Part shown: piece by piece, positions 23,325 to 32,908 of the stretch | Layout: each line of letters starts with the position of its first letter | How positions within the stretch are numbered: the first letter of the stretch is position 1 | From: Streptomyces cinnabarinus | GTDB lineage: Bacteria; Actinomycetota; Actinomycetes; Streptomycetales; Streptomycetaceae | DNA length: 64,000 nt | Reading direction: 5' to 3' | Assembly: GCF_027270315.1 (NCBI RefSeq) | Contig: NZ_CP114413.1 | Location: 2,604,001-2,668,000 of the forward strand | Position numbers and translations under genes: made by a program | The notes under the pieces: generated by a model | Databases searched by the model: none | What the model was told of the DNA's origin: nothing | What the model saw: only the letters and a program-made list of their open reading frames with translations

Positions 23325-25535
23325 CGGGTCGAGGGTGAAGATGTCGCCGGCCGGGGTCGGGACGACCAGGGCGCCCTGGTGGAGCAGCACCTTGGGCAGC
23401 GTTGAGGACTGGCCTGCCACCCACTTGGCGCGCGGCAGGGTCTCCCAGAGCAGCGTGCCCTTCCGGGTGTCCATGGCGGCGACTCGGCCGCTGGCGCTGG
23501 ACAGGTAGACCACACCGGTGCGCGGGTCGTGAGTGACGGCGCTCGGCTGCTCCAGACTCGTCGACGTCTGCCACAGTTGCCGGCCGGTCCGGGCCGACAC
23601 CGCGGTCACCTGGCCGGAGGAGCCGGTGAACCACAGCGTGCCGTCCGCCAGTGTCACCTTGCCCTCGAAGTTCTCCGCCAGTTTCGTCGTCGCCCCGGCG
23701 CCGGTCTCCGGGTGCACCAGCCGGATCCGGGAGTACGGGCCCTCGTCGCCCGCGACGATGTTCCCGTCCTCGTCCTCGGCCGGGTCGAGGTAGAGCAGGT
23801 GACCGTCGTCCATTCCGAGGAGGGTCCCGCGGTGGGGCACCGTCAGGCGGCGCCCGGATCCGTCGGACGGGTCGAGGCCCAGGAGCAGCATGCCCTCGGC
23901 GGGCCTCGTGAGGTCCGGGACGCACTCCAGGTAGAAGCCCTCGACGCTGTCCACCGGATCGCAGTACCGCTCCGTCGGCAGCGGCGTCGTCCAGCGTTCG
24001 GTGCCGCTGCGCGGCGAGCGGGCGGTCACCGCGTCGCCGCTCTCGTCCGGGAGGATCACGAGGTCGCCGAAGAGGTGCGGGCTGGTCCATTCGGTGTTCA
24101 CCGCGCGATCCCAGAGCCGCTTCCCGGACCCCGTGTCGAAGGCGGTGACCGAGCCCATGGAATCCTGCCCCGTCTGGGGCCGGAACTCGACGAGCATCGC
24201 GTCGTCCACGACGCCGAGCAGCACGTAGACGTACGACGCCTTGCCCTTGGTGGACCGCACCACGTCGGAGCGCCAGTCGGTCCGTCCGGTGGGCCCGTCG
24301 AGACGCTCGGGCAGCACCCCGTCGCCCGCGCAGTAGACGGAGCCCTCGTACATCTCGCACTCCGGGCCGCTGTCCACCCCCTCGGCCACCAGATCGCGTC
24401 CCTTCTTCACGCCCTCCTCGGCCGTCGCGTACACCGTCGTCTGCCAGGGCTGCCAGCCGTCCGGGAGTTGCTCGGTCCAGCGGGAGGCGGCCGCCTGGGC
24501 GCGGGTCGCGCCGCCCTCTCCCTCGCTGTCCGCCCAGCCCGGGCCGCTGAGCAGATACGCCGTCAGTCCGAGGGCCAGCGCGCCGATCGTGGCGGCCGCC
24601 GCCCACAGCGGGCGCAGTCGGCGCCGGCGCCCGGATGAGGTGGCTGCCTTCGGGTCCGGGCCGTCGGTGTCGGCAAGGACGGAAATGCCTCCGCGCAGGG
24701 TCACCGTCTGCGCGTCGTCGGTGTCCGTCTCGGGGAGCACCCGCGTCAACTCCTGGGCCACGTCCTCCAGTCCGGGCCGCTCCACCGCCTCCTTGGCCAG
24801 GCAGCTCTCCAGGATCGTGCGCAGCGGCTGTCGTACGCCGTCCAGGACCGGTTCGTCGTGGACCACCCGGTATGCCGTGAGGTAGGGGCTGTCCGCGTCG
24901 AAGGGGCCGCGGCCGGTGAGGGTGTAGACCAGCAGCGCGCCGAGTGAGAAGACGTCGGAGGCGGGGCCCACCGAGCGGGCGTCGGTGAGTTGTTCCGGCG
25001 ACATGAACGGTGGGGTGCCGATCATCTGGCCGGTCTCGGTGAGGGTGTTGTTCTCCGCCGCCCGGGAGATGCCGAAGTCGATGACGCGGGGGCCGTCGTC
25101 GGCCAGCAGGACGTTGGCGGGTTTGAGGTCCCGGTGGATGACCCCCGCCCGGTGGATGTCGCGCAGCGCCTCCACCAGGCCGAGGGCGAGCCCCCGCAGT
25201 TCGTCCTCGCGCAGCGGGCCCAGTTCGCGGATGCGGGAGGCGAGCGAGCGGCCGGGCACGTACTGCGTGGCCATCCAGGGCCGGGCCGCCTCGGGGTCGG
25301 CGTCCACGACCGGCGCGGTGAAGGCGCCGCTCACCTTGCGGACGGCCTCGATCTCCTGCCGGAACCGGGTCCGGAAAACGGGGTCCGAGGCGTACTGCGC
25401 GTGCACCACCTTGACCGCGACCTCACGGCCGGAACGCGATCTGCCCTGGTAGACGACGCCCATACCGCCGGCGCCCAGCCGGTCGACCAGTCGGTACCCG
25501 CCGACCGACTTCGGATCGTCCTTGTGCAGCGGCAC
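23292..25535 (-). CDS. Ser/Thr protein kinase with C-terminal PQQ beta-propeller
   Basis: 747 residues. Kinase domain: LGAGGMGVVY loop, Lys42, HRDLKPAN (Asp136) and DFG (153-155), followed by an activation segment with GTPPFMSPEQ. A single membrane helix lies near residues 310-335 (LWAAAATIGALALGLTAYLL). The extracellular half has at least five PQQ-like blades (GSVTAFDTGSGKRLWDRA, GQVTAVSARTGRQLWQTS, GRVAAMDTRKGTLLWETL). It has the same architecture as the kinase at 1862-3949 but is clearly a different protein. The last seven codons lie in repeat R2. Confidence 0.92.
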   Translation of the reverse strand: MPLHKDDPKSVGGYRLVDRLGAGGMGVVYQGRSRSGREVAVKVVHAQYASDPVFRTRFRQEIEAVRKVSGAFTAPVVDADPEAARPWMATQYVPGRSLASRIRELGPLREDELRGLALGLVEALRDIHRAGVIHRDLKPANVLLADDGPRVIDFGISRAAENNTLTETGQMIGTPPFMSPEQLTDARSVGPASDVFSLGALLVYTLTGRGPFDADSPYLTAYRVVHDEPVLDGVRQPLRTILESCLAKEAVERPGLEDVAQELTRVLPETDTDDAQTVTLRGGISVLADTDGPDPKAATSSGRRRRLRPLWAAAATIGALALGLTAYLLSGPGWADSEGEGGATRAQAAASRWTEQLPDGWQPWQTTVYATAEEGVKKGRDLVAEGVDSGPECEMYEGSVYCAGDGVLPERLDGPTGRTDWRSDVVRSTKGKASYVYVLLGVVDDAMLVEFRPQTGQDSMGSVTAFDTGSGKRLWDRAVNTEWTSPHLFGDLVILPDESGDAVTARSPRSGTERWTTPLPTERYCDPVDSVEGFYLECVPDLTRPAEGMLLLGLDPSDGSGRRLTVPHRGTLLGMDDGHLLYLDPAEDEDGNIVAGDEGPYSRIRLVHPETGAGATTKLAENFEGKVTLADGTLWFTGSSGQVTAVSARTGRQLWQTSTSLEQPSAVTHDPRTGVVYLSSASGRVAAMDTRKGTLLWETLPRAKWVAGQSSTLPKVLLHQGALVVPTPAGDIFTLDPAHPDRKPVPE

Positions 25536-25580
25536 GCCCCGATCCCTCTCCCCCGTACGTCAGTTGGGAACAAAGGATAC

Positions 25581-25616
25581 GGCCGGGTCCCGTACCTGCG
25601 TGTACGGGACCCGGCC
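25581..25616. terminator. terminator after the RND transporter gene
   Basis: A perfect 15-bp stem GGCCGGGTCCCGTAC / GTACGGGACCCGGCC with loop CTGCGT lies 13 bases past the RND stop (minus strand) and upstream of the kinase start. Confidence 0.88.
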
Positions 25617-25629
25617 GCCGGTCGTGCTG

Positions 25630-28600
25630 TCAGACGCCCGCGGGTTCCGGCTCGTCCGACTTCTCCTTCGGCTGGGCGATGACGCCCGCCTTCTTCTGCC
25701 GCTTCGCCTCGCGCTTCGTCGCCCGGCGCTCCTTGCGGAGCTCCACCATCGCGTAGAGCGTCGGGACGAGGAGCAGGGTGAGCAGCGTCGAGGTGATGAG
25801 ACCGCCGATCACGACCACCGCCAGCGGCTGGGCGATGAAGCCGCCCTCGCCGGTGACGCCGAGCGCCATCGGGAGCAGGGCGAAGATCGTCGCCAGGGCC
25901 GTCATGAGGATGGGGCGCAGCCGGTGGCGGCCGCCCTCGATCACGGCCTCGACGACGCCGTACCCCTGCTTGCGGTACTGGTTGATCAGGTCGATCAGCA
26001 CGATCGCGTTGGTCACCACGATGCCGATCAGCATCAGCATGCCGATCATCGCGGGGACGCCCATCGGGGTGCCGGTGACGATCAGCAGGCCGATCGCGCC
26101 CGTCGCCGCGAACGGGATCGAGACCAGCAGGATCAGCGGCTGGACCAGCGAGCGGAAGGTCGCCACCAGCAGCATGAACACGATCGCGATGGCCGCGAGC
26201 ATGGCCAGGCCCAGGTTGGCGAACGCCTCGTCCTGGTCCTCGGAGACACCGCCGATGGAGGCGGTGGCGCCGGCCGGCAGGTCCAGGCCGTCGATCTTCG
26301 ACTGGAGGTCCGCGCTCACCGCGCCGGTGTTCTCGCCGGTCGGCTTCGCCGTGACGGTCGCGGCCCGCTGACCGTCGATCCGGGTCATCGACACCGGTCC
26401 GTCGACCAGCTCCACCGTGGCCACGTCGGACAGCTTCACCGGGCCCAGGCGCAGCGACTTGAGCTGGGCGAGGGTCTCGGCGGGCTGCGCCGAGCGGATC
26501 ACGATGTCGCGTTCGGCGTCGTCCAGCGTGGCCTGCGCCGCGGTGGTGCCGCGGACCGCCTGGGCGACGGCCGCGCCGAGGGTCGCGTCGTCGAAACCGG
26601 CCGCGGCCGCCTTGTCGTTGGCCTTGACCGAGATCCGCGGCACGCTCTGGGAGAGGTCGCTGGTGACGTCGGTGACGTCGTCCAGACCGGCGACCGCCTT
26701 GCGGACGTCCTCGGCGGCCTCGCGCAGCACGTCCCTGTCGGCGGCCTTCACGACCACGCTCAGGTCCTGGCTGCCGAAGCCGTCACCGGCCGCGATGGTG
26801 GTCGTGCCGATGCCGTCGAGCTCGGCCAGGCCGTCCTCGACGCGGTCGATGACGTCGGCGGAGGACGCGGAGTCCTCCAGCATCACCGAGTAGGACGCCT
26901 GGTTGGTGTCCGTGCCGCCGCCGAAGGCCGCCATGAAGCCGGACGAGCCGATGGTGACCTGGAAGTCCTTGACGCCCTCGGTCCTCCCGAGCAGCTCCTC
27001 GACCTTCTTCGCCTGCGCGTCGGTCGCCGCCAGGCTGGTGCCGGGCTTCAACTCCTGCTTGACGGTGAGGACTTCCTGCTCGCCCTGGTCGAAGAAGTTC
27101 GTCTTCAGCAGCGGCGCCATGCCGAAGGTGCCGAGCAGGACGACGACCGCGAGGGCCACGCTGGTCAGCCGGCGCCGGGTGGCGAACCGCAGGACGGGGA
27201 CGTACAGGCGCTGGAGGCGGCTCTTCGCCTCCTTCTCCTCCGCCCGGCGGCGGGCCTCCTCGGCGTCCTCGGGGGTGCCCTTCGGGGCGCGCAGGAACCA
27301 GTACGACAGCACCGGGACGACCGTCAGCGAGACCAGCAGGGACGCCAGCAGCGCCGCGGTCACGGTCAGGCTGAAGGAGCCGAACAGCTCGCCCACCATG
27401 CCGCCGACCAGGCCGATCGGGAGGAAGACGGCGACCGTGGTGAGCGTCGAGGACGTCACCGCGCCCGCGACCTCGCGGACCGCCTTGAGGATGGCCTGCT
27501 CACGCTCCTCGCCGTAGCCGAGGTGGCGCTTGATGTTCTCCAGCACCACGATCGAGTCGTCCACGACCCGGCCGATGGCGATGGTCAGGGCGCCCAGGGT
27601 GAGCATGTTCAGGGACAGGTCCCGGGTCCACAGCACGATCAGCGCGAGGACGACCGACAGCGGGATGGACACCGCCGTCACCAGTGTCGAGCGGACCGAC
27701 GCCAGGAAGACCAGGATGATCAGGACCGCGAAGAGCAGGCCCAGCGCGCCCTCGGTGGTCAGGCCGTCGATGGCCTTCGCCACGGCCGGGCCCTGGTCGC
27801 TGACGACGGTCACCTCGGCACCGGCGCCGAGGTCGGCGCGCAGCTGCGGGAGCTTGTCGTTCACCGCGTCGGATATGGCGACCGCGCTGCCGTCGCGGTC
27901 CATGGTGACCATGACCGCGAGGCTCGGCTCGCCGTTGGTGCGGGTCAGGGAGTCGGCCGGGGCCTCCTCCTGCTCGACCGCGGCGACCTCGGCGAGGCGG
28001 ACCGGCTTGCCGTCGCCCTTGATGCGGAGGTTCTCGATCTGCTCCAGCGTGGTGAAGCCGCCGCCGACCCGGACGGTCCGGTTGGCGCCGTCCTCGTCGA
28101 AGGAGCCGGCCGGCACGGTCGCGCCGCCCGTCTGGAGGGCCTGAGTGAGCGACTGCGCGGTCAGCCCGGCCTTGGCCAGCTTCTTGTCGTCCGGGGTGAT
28201 GGTGACCTGGAGGTCGCGCACACCGTCGACGGTGACCTGGCCGACGCCGTCGATGTCCTTCAGCTCCGGTACGACCGTGGTGTCGAGCTGGTCGGCCAGG
28301 GCCTGCTGGTCCTTGTCGGCGGTGACGGCGAGCACCACGGTCGGCATGTCGTCCGTGGAACCGGCGACGACCTGCGGGTCGACCTCGTCCGGGAGCTGGA
28401 CGCGGGCCCGGTTGACGGCCTGCTGGACATCGGCGACGAGCTGCTGGGTGTCGTTGCCGTAGTCGAAGGACGCCATGATCAGGGCGTTGCCCTCGCTGGC
28501 GGTCGAGGTGACTCCGGTGATGCCGTCGACGCCTTCGAGGCTGTCCTCGATGGGCTCGACGACCTGCTTCTCCACCACGTCCGGGGACGCGCCCTGGTAC

Positions 28601-28752
28601 GGCGCGAGCACCGACACCATGGGCAGCTCTATGGACGGCAGGAGCTGCTGCTTGAGCTGGGGTATCGCGATCGCTCCGAAGGCGAGCGCGATGATCGACA
28701 TGAGCCCGATCAGGGCTCGTTGCGCGAGGCTGAATCTGGACAGCCAGGACAT
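25630..28752 (-). CDS. RND-family (HAE1/AcrB-like) efflux transporter
   Basis: 1040 residues, the usual full length. Two homologous halves are visible, each with a first helix, a large extracytoplasmic loop and a bundle of helices: the half-specific motifs are RVVDDSIVVLENIKRH in the first half and IGIVVTNAIVLIDLINQYR in the second. Proton-driven export of drugs or lipids is expected. The protein has a charged C-terminal tail (KRQKKAGVIAQPKEKSDEPEP). No periplasmic adaptor gene is present, as expected for a monoderm. A two-component system lies immediately upstream on the same strand, 130 bases away, and may control it. Confidence 0.93.
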   Translation of the reverse strand: MSWLSRFSLAQRALIGLMSIIALAFGAIAIPQLKQQLLPSIELPMVSVLAPYQGASPDVVEKQVVEPIEDSLEGVDGITGVTSTASEGNALIMASFDYGNDTQQLVADVQQAVNRARVQLPDEVDPQVVAGSTDDMPTVVLAVTADKDQQALADQLDTTVVPELKDIDGVGQVTVDGVRDLQVTITPDDKKLAKAGLTAQSLTQALQTGGATVPAGSFDEDGANRTVRVGGGFTTLEQIENLRIKGDGKPVRLAEVAAVEQEEAPADSLTRTNGEPSLAVMVTMDRDGSAVAISDAVNDKLPQLRADLGAGAEVTVVSDQGPAVAKAIDGLTTEGALGLLFAVLIILVFLASVRSTLVTAVSIPLSVVLALIVLWTRDLSLNMLTLGALTIAIGRVVDDSIVVLENIKRHLGYGEEREQAILKAVREVAGAVTSSTLTTVAVFLPIGLVGGMVGELFGSFSLTVTAALLASLLVSLTVVPVLSYWFLRAPKGTPEDAEEARRRAEEKEAKSRLQRLYVPVLRFATRRRLTSVALAVVVLLGTFGMAPLLKTNFFDQGEQEVLTVKQELKPGTSLAATDAQAKKVEELLGRTEGVKDFQVTIGSSGFMAAFGGGTDTNQASYSVMLEDSASSADVIDRVEDGLAELDGIGTTTIAAGDGFGSQDLSVVVKAADRDVLREAAEDVRKAVAGLDDVTDVTSDLSQSVPRISVKANDKAAAAGFDDATLGAAVAQAVRGTTAAQATLDDAERDIVIRSAQPAETLAQLKSLRLGPVKLSDVATVELVDGPVSMTRIDGQRAATVTAKPTGENTGAVSADLQSKIDGLDLPAGATASIGGVSEDQDEAFANLGLAMLAAIAIVFMLLVATFRSLVQPLILLVSIPFAATGAIGLLIVTGTPMGVPAMIGMLMLIGIVVTNAIVLIDLINQYRKQGYGVVEAVIEGGRHRLRPILMTALATIFALLPMALGVTGEGGFIAQPLAVVVIGGLITSTLLTLLLVPTLYAMVELRKERRATKREAKRQKKAGVIAQPKEKSDEPEPAGV

Positions 28753-28882
28753 GGGATCAGGGTCTCTCTTCCGTAGAGCGAGCGGCCTCTACACCCTGAG
28801 CCATCCGGAACCCCTCATTCGTAGCCCCGAGGTCCCGTTTCCTTATCCCGCGCATACTCCGGCCGCAGTACACGGCCTGCGC

Positions 28883-29566
28883 TCAGTCCACCCTTGGACG
28901 GACCAGCCCCGACTCGTACGCGATCACCACGAGCTGGGCCCGGTCCCGGGCGCCCAGTTTGGCCATGGCCCGGTTGACGTGGGTCTTCACCGTCAGCGGG
29001 CTGACCTCCAGGCGCTCGGCGATCTCGTCGTTGGAGTGGCCGCCCGCGACCTGCACCAGCACCTCGCGCTCCCGGACGGTCAGCGCGTCGAGCCGTTCGG
29101 CCCGGGCCGGGTCGTGGTCCTCGTCCCCGGCGCCGCCCTGGGCGAGGAAGCGGGCGATCAGGCCCTTGGTGGCGGCCGGGGAGAGCAGCGCCTCGCCACC
29201 GGCGGCGACCCGGATGGCGTTCAGCAGTTCGTCGGGCTCGGAGCCCTTGCCGAGGAAGCCGGAGGCCCCGGCGCGCAGCGACTGCACGACGTAGTCGTCG
29301 ACCTCGAAGGTGGTGAGTATGACGACGCGAACGTGAGCGAGGGAGGGGTCCGCGCTGATCAGCCGGGTGGCGGCGAGGCCGTCGGTGCCGGGCATCCGGA
29401 TGTCCATGAGAACGACATCGGCGCGCTGCTCCTTCGCCAGTACCACCGCCTCCGCGCCGTCGGACGCCTCGCCGACGACCTCCATGTCGGGCTCGGAGTC
29501 CACCAGGACACGGAAGGCGCTGCGCAGCAGAGCCTGGTCGTCGGCGAGCAGGACACGGATGGTCAT
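28883..29566 (-). CDS. NarL/LuxR-family response regulator
   Basis: 227 residues. Receiver domain with acidic pair Asp9/Asp10, phospho-acceptor Asp55 in VVLMDIRMPG and Lys in FLGKGSEPDE. A linker leads to a LuxR HTH (LTVREREVLVQVAGGHSNDEIAERLEVSPLTVKTHVNRAMAKL split over two helices, about 160-205). The ATG overlaps the stop of the kinase gene by 4 bases (ATGA), so I use 29566 and not the much longer open frame that continues to 30913. Partner of the adjacent histidine kinase. Confidence 0.95.
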   Translation of the reverse strand: MTIRVLLADDQALLRSAFRVLVDSEPDMEVVGEASDGAEAVVLAKEQRADVVLMDIRMPGTDGLAATRLISADPSLAHVRVVILTTFEVDDYVVQSLRAGASGFLGKGSEPDELLNAIRVAAGGEALLSPAATKGLIARFLAQGGAGDEDHDPARAERLDALTVREREVLVQVAGGHSNDEIAERLEVSPLTVKTHVNRAMAKLGARDRAQLVVIAYESGLVRPRVD

Positions 29567-30783
29567 ACGGTCTCCCCCGTGGCGGCGGTACGGGCCTTGA
29601 CCGGCAGGATCGCATGGACCCGGAAACCACCGCCGTAGCGGGGACCCGTGGTCAGGGTGCCGCGCAGGGCGGTGACGCGTTCGCGCATGCCGAGCAGTCC
29701 GTGGCCGCCGCCGGAGGCGGGGGCCGGCTCGTCGTGGGTGCCGTCGTCGAGGACCGTGATCTCCACATGGGGTCCCACCCGGACGACGCTGACCTCGGCC
29801 TTCGCCTCGCCCCCCGCGTGCTTCTGGACATTGGTGAGGGCTTCCTGGATGACCCGGTAGGCGGCGAGATCGACGGCGGCGGGCAGGGTCGTGCCCTGGT
29901 CGGCGCGGGCGACTTCGACCTGGAGGCCCGCGCTGCGGAAGGTGCCGACGAGTTCGTCCAGGCGCTCCAGGCCGGGGGCGGGTTCGGTGGGTGCCTCGGG
30001 GTCGCCGGACTGGCGGAGCAGGCCGACGGTGGCGCGCAGTTCGTTGAGCGCGGAGCGGCTGGCCTCGCGTACGTGGGCCAGGGCCTCCTTGGCCTGGTCG
30101 GGGCGCTTGTCCATGACGTGGGCGGCGACTCCGGCCTGCACATTGACCAGGGCGATGTGGTGGGCGACGACGTCGTGCAGATCCCGGGCGATGCGCAGGC
30201 GCTCCTCGGCGACCCGGCGGCGAGCCTCCTCCTCGCGGGTGCGCTCCGCTCTCTCGGCGCGTTCCCGGATGGCGTCGACGAAGGCGCGGCGGCTGCGGAT
30301 GGCGTCGCCGGCGGTGGCGGCCATACCGGTCCAGGCGAAGATCGCGAGGTTCTCCTGGGCGTACCAGGGCAGGGGGCCGACGAACATGGCGGAGCCGGTC
30401 AGCACGGTCATGGTGAGCAGGCCGATGCGCCAGGTGGTGGGGCGGTCGGTGGCGGAGGCGACGGTGTAGAGGGCGACGACCGCGGCCATGGCGACGGGGG
30501 CTCGGGGGTCGCCGGTGATGTTCTCGATGACGGTGAAGGCGCCGGTGACGGCGAGCACGGTTCTGGGGGCGATGCGGCGGAAGACCAGGGCCATGGCGCC
30601 GAGGGTGATCAGGACCAGGCTCGGGGTGTCGGGGGTGCGGACGCCCCAGGTGACGCCGTCCTTGCCGTGCGGGTCCACGAACGAGCCGGCCACCATGCAG
30701 AGCAGGACGGCGGCGGCGAGGGCCGCGTCCAGGGCGAGGGGGTGGGCCTTGAGGTGGGCTCGGGCTCGGTCGAGGGTGTTCAC
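29563..30783 (-). CDS. sensor histidine kinase (HisKA_3 type)
   Basis: 406 residues. Five to six N-terminal membrane segments (from about residue 20 to 155) with little extracellular sequence are followed by a coiled region and the dimerisation/phospho-acceptor helix RLRIARDLHDVVAHHIA with His203. The ATPase domain shows EALTNVQKHA (N box), TVLDDGT and GGHGLLGMRERV (G box). The short loops suggest sensing within or at the membrane. Coupled to the response regulator by ATGA overlap. Confidence 0.94.
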   Translation of the reverse strand: MNTLDRARAHLKAHPLALDAALAAAVLLCMVAGSFVDPHGKDGVTWGVRTPDTPSLVLITLGAMALVFRRIAPRTVLAVTGAFTVIENITGDPRAPVAMAAVVALYTVASATDRPTTWRIGLLTMTVLTGSAMFVGPLPWYAQENLAIFAWTGMAATAGDAIRSRRAFVDAIRERAERAERTREEEARRRVAEERLRIARDLHDVVAHHIALVNVQAGVAAHVMDKRPDQAKEALAHVREASRSALNELRATVGLLRQSGDPEAPTEPAPGLERLDELVGTFRSAGLQVEVARADQGTTLPAAVDLAAYRVIQEALTNVQKHAGGEAKAEVSVVRVGPHVEITVLDDGTHDEPAPASGGGHGLLGMRERVTALRGTLTTGPRYGGGFRVHAILPVKARTAATGETV

Positions 30784-30843
30784 GGCTGATTACGGTAGCC
30801 GCTTGCCTCCGGCGGAAGAACCGTGATGAATCTGCGGACCGGT

Positions 30844-30911
30844 GGGGCTGGTCGCGCCCACGCGGCGGAGCCGCACATCGATCCGGCCCCGCGCCCCTGA
30901 CGGGGCGCGAC
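30844..30911. terminator. terminator for pspA-pspAA, built on a dispersed repeat (copy C)
   Basis: GCGCCCC-TGAC-GGGGCGC (30891-30908) forms a compact hairpin, and GTCGCGCCC with GGGCGCGAC closes a longer stem. The flanks GGGGCTGGTCGCGC and CCCCGCGCCCCT are the two halves of the dispersed repeat, separated by an internal CGGCGGAGCCG hairpin. It lies past pspAA and before the histidine kinase on the minus strand. Confidence 0.75.
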
Positions 30912-30929
30912 ACCGCACCGGAGACATCC

Positions 30930-31208
30930 TCAGCCCGGAATCAAGCCGTCGTCGCTCAGCATGTCCCGGACGTCTTCCAAGGTCGCGTCCGGGGACGGGA
31001 GGATCAGGTCCGAGGGTTCCAGGGCGTCGTCCGGGAGGGGGTCGCCCAGGTCGCGGACCTTCGTCAGGAGGGCCTGGAGGGTGCGGCGGAAGCCGGGGCC
31101 GTCGCCGTTCTCCATCTCGGCGAGCAGCTCGTCGTCCAGCTTGTTCAGCTCGGTGAGGTGGCTGTCGTCCAGCCTCACCTGCCCCTCCCCCATGATCCGT
31201 ACGATCAT
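30930..31208 (-). CDS. pspAA: PspA-associated protein PspAA
   Basis: 92 residues (MIVRIMGEGQVRLDDSHL...MLSDDGLIPG). This small acidic protein family is regularly encoded just after pspA in Actinobacteria and is thought to modulate the PspA membrane-stress response. The ATG follows AGGAGGGCGAC and lies 22 bases after the pspA stop, so the two form an operon. Confidence 0.88.
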   Translation of the reverse strand: MIVRIMGEGQVRLDDSHLTELNKLDDELLAEMENGDGPGFRRTLQALLTKVRDLGDPLPDDALEPSDLILPSPDATLEDVRDMLSDDGLIPG

Positions 31209-31230
31209 GTCGCCCTCCTAGGCGTGGGAC

Positions 31231-32028
31231 CTACTGCTTGTCGAACCGCGGGGTGTCCTGCGGCTGCTGGGACTGCTGGTTCTGGCCGTTGCCGCCCTCG
31301 ATGGCCTGCTGCTGCGACGATGTGCCGCCGGCCAGCTCGGCCTTCATGCGCTGCAGTTCCAGCTCTACATCCGTACCACCGGAGAGCCGGTCCAGCTCGG
31401 CCTGGATGTCGTCCTTGTGCATGCCGGTGGGGTCGTCGAGGGCACCGGAGGCGAGCAGTTCGTCGATGGCGCCGGCCCGCGCCTGGAGCTGCGCGGTCTT
31501 GTCCTCGGCGCGCTGGATCGCCATGCCGACGTCGCCCATCTCCTCGGAGATGCCGGAGAACGCCTCGCCGATCCGGGTCTGCGCCTGGGCCGCGGTGTAG
31601 GTGGCCTTGATCGTCTCCTTCTTCGTACGGAAGGCGTCGACCTTGGCCTGGAGCCGCTGGGCCGCGAGGGTGAGCTTCTCCTCCTCGCCCTGGAGGGTGG
31701 CGTGCTGGGTCTCCAGGTCGGTCACCTGCTGCTGGAGGGCGGCGCGACGGGAGAGCGCCTCGCGGGCCAGGTCCTCCCGGCCGAGCGCGAGCGCCTTGCG
31801 GCCCTGGTCCTCCAGCTTGGACGACTGCGACTGAAGCTGGTTGAGCTGAAGCTCCAGGCGCTTGCGGCTGGTCGCCACGTCCGCGACGCCGCGGCGCACC
31901 TTCTGGAGCAGTTCCAGCTGCTTCTGGTACGAGTAATCGAGGGTCTCGCGCGGGTCCTCGGCCCGGTCAAGGGCCTTGTTCGCCTTCGCGCGGAAGATCA
32001 TCCCCATACGCTTCATGACACCGCTCAT
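31231..32028 (-). CDS. pspA: phage shock protein A / IM30 (ESCRT-III-like membrane stress protein)
   Basis: 265 residues from the ATG at 32028 (MSGVMKRMGMIFRAKANKAL); an in-frame upstream ATG at 32106 gives a leader that is not PspA-like. The protein is almost wholly alpha-helical and coiled coil: an amphipathic N-terminal helix, ALDRAEDPRETLDYSYQKQLELL, KALALGREDLAREAL and RTKKETIKATYTAAQAQ are family landmarks. The C-terminal 35 residues are Gln-rich and probably disordered. It binds damaged or stored-curvature-stressed membrane. No pspBC or clgR is adjacent. Confidence 0.93.
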   Translation of the reverse strand: MSGVMKRMGMIFRAKANKALDRAEDPRETLDYSYQKQLELLQKVRRGVADVATSRKRLELQLNQLQSQSSKLEDQGRKALALGREDLAREALSRRAALQQQVTDLETQHATLQGEEEKLTLAAQRLQAKVDAFRTKKETIKATYTAAQAQTRIGEAFSGISEEMGDVGMAIQRAEDKTAQLQARAGAIDELLASGALDDPTGMHKDDIQAELDRLSGGTDVELELQRMKAELAGGTSSQQQAIEGGNGQNQQSQQPQDTPRFDKQ

Positions 32029-32308
32029 GGGCTTCGCGCGCCCCCTTCTGACGGACTCCAGCTCCAGCTCCTGCGACAGAACCCACAGTACGGGCCCTGC
32101 ATCCATTACCGCACTGTTCGGGGACGGATGCGCTCATCCCCAAGGACGACTGCTGACGCTCGGGCTCCGGCGTAGGGAGTAGGTGTTCCCCGGGGTTCCC
32201 GGAAACGCTGGCAACGTCCCCTCTGTCCCCTACTTGACGACTGGTGTTGCCGATTCGTTCCCCACCGGACTGGGGTCCATGCGCGGGTACCCCGTACCCT
32301 TGGGTTTT

Positions 32309-32908
32309 GTGTTCCGTAGCCGTGCCAAGGAAGAGAAGGCATCGGCCGCCGACAAGGCGCCGCTGACCGACTCCAAGCAGACCCGCGACCCGCAGGCCCC
32401 GAAGGGCAGGCCCACGCCCAAGCGCAGTGAGGCCCAGTCCCAGCGCCGCAGCGTCGCCAATACGCCGACCACGCGCAAGGAGGCGGCCAAGCGTTCCCGC
32501 GAGGAGCGCCGACAGGCGCTGTCCAAGCAGCGCGAGGCGCTGGCGAGCGGCGACGAGCGGTATCTGCCCGCTCGTGACAAGGGCCCGGTGCGCCGGCATG
32601 CCCGTGACTTCGTCGACTCGCGCTTCAACGTCGCGGAGTTCTTCCTCCCGATGGCCGTGATCATCCTCGTGCTGAGCATGGTCCGGGTGGGCTCCCTGCA
32701 AGAAATCGCGCTGCTGCTGTGGCTGGTCGTGATCGTGCTGATCGTGCTCGACTCGATCGTCACCGGCTTCCGCCTCAAGAAGCAGCTGAACGAACGCTTC
32801 CCGGACGACAACAAGCGTGGCGCGGTCGCCTACGCCCTGATGCGCTCCCTCCAGATGCGCCGACTCCGGCTGCCGAAGCCGCAGGTCAAGCGCGGAGAGC
32901 GGCCCTGA
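32309..32908 (+). CDS. DUF3043 membrane protein
   Basis: 199 residues from GTG 32309 (VFRSRAKEEK). The first 110 residues are strongly basic and disordered (KSKQ, KRSREERRQALSKQR), followed by two closely spaced helices (FFLPMAVIILVLSMVRV and EIALLLWLVVIVLIVLDSIV) and a basic C-terminus. This matches the actinobacterial DUF3043 family, whose function is unknown. There is no Shine-Dalgarno; a TACCCT box 9 bases upstream could be a -10 element of a leaderless transcript. The stop overlaps the start of the methyltransferase. Confidence 0.85.
   Translation: MFRSRAKEEKASAADKAPLTDSKQTRDPQAPKGRPTPKRSEAQSQRRSVANTPTTRKEAAKRSREERRQALSKQREALASGDERYLPARDKGPVRRHARDFVDSRFNVAEFFLPMAVIILVLSMVRVGSLQEIALLLWLVVIVLIVLDSIVTGFRLKKQLNERFPDDNKRGAVAYALMRSLQMRRLRLPKPQVKRGERP

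Noticed and set aside
25522..28776. 1084-codon open frame antisense to the RND gene
   Set aside because: Asp/Gly/Arg/His-rich low-complexity product typical of the shadow frame of a GC-rich gene; the minus-strand RND protein explains the region fully.
28883..30913. 676-codon frame that could be read as a fused kinase-regulator
   Set aside because: Only the last 227 codons are protein-like; the upstream part is a shadow of the histidine kinase, which has its own frame and ATGA overlap with the regulator.
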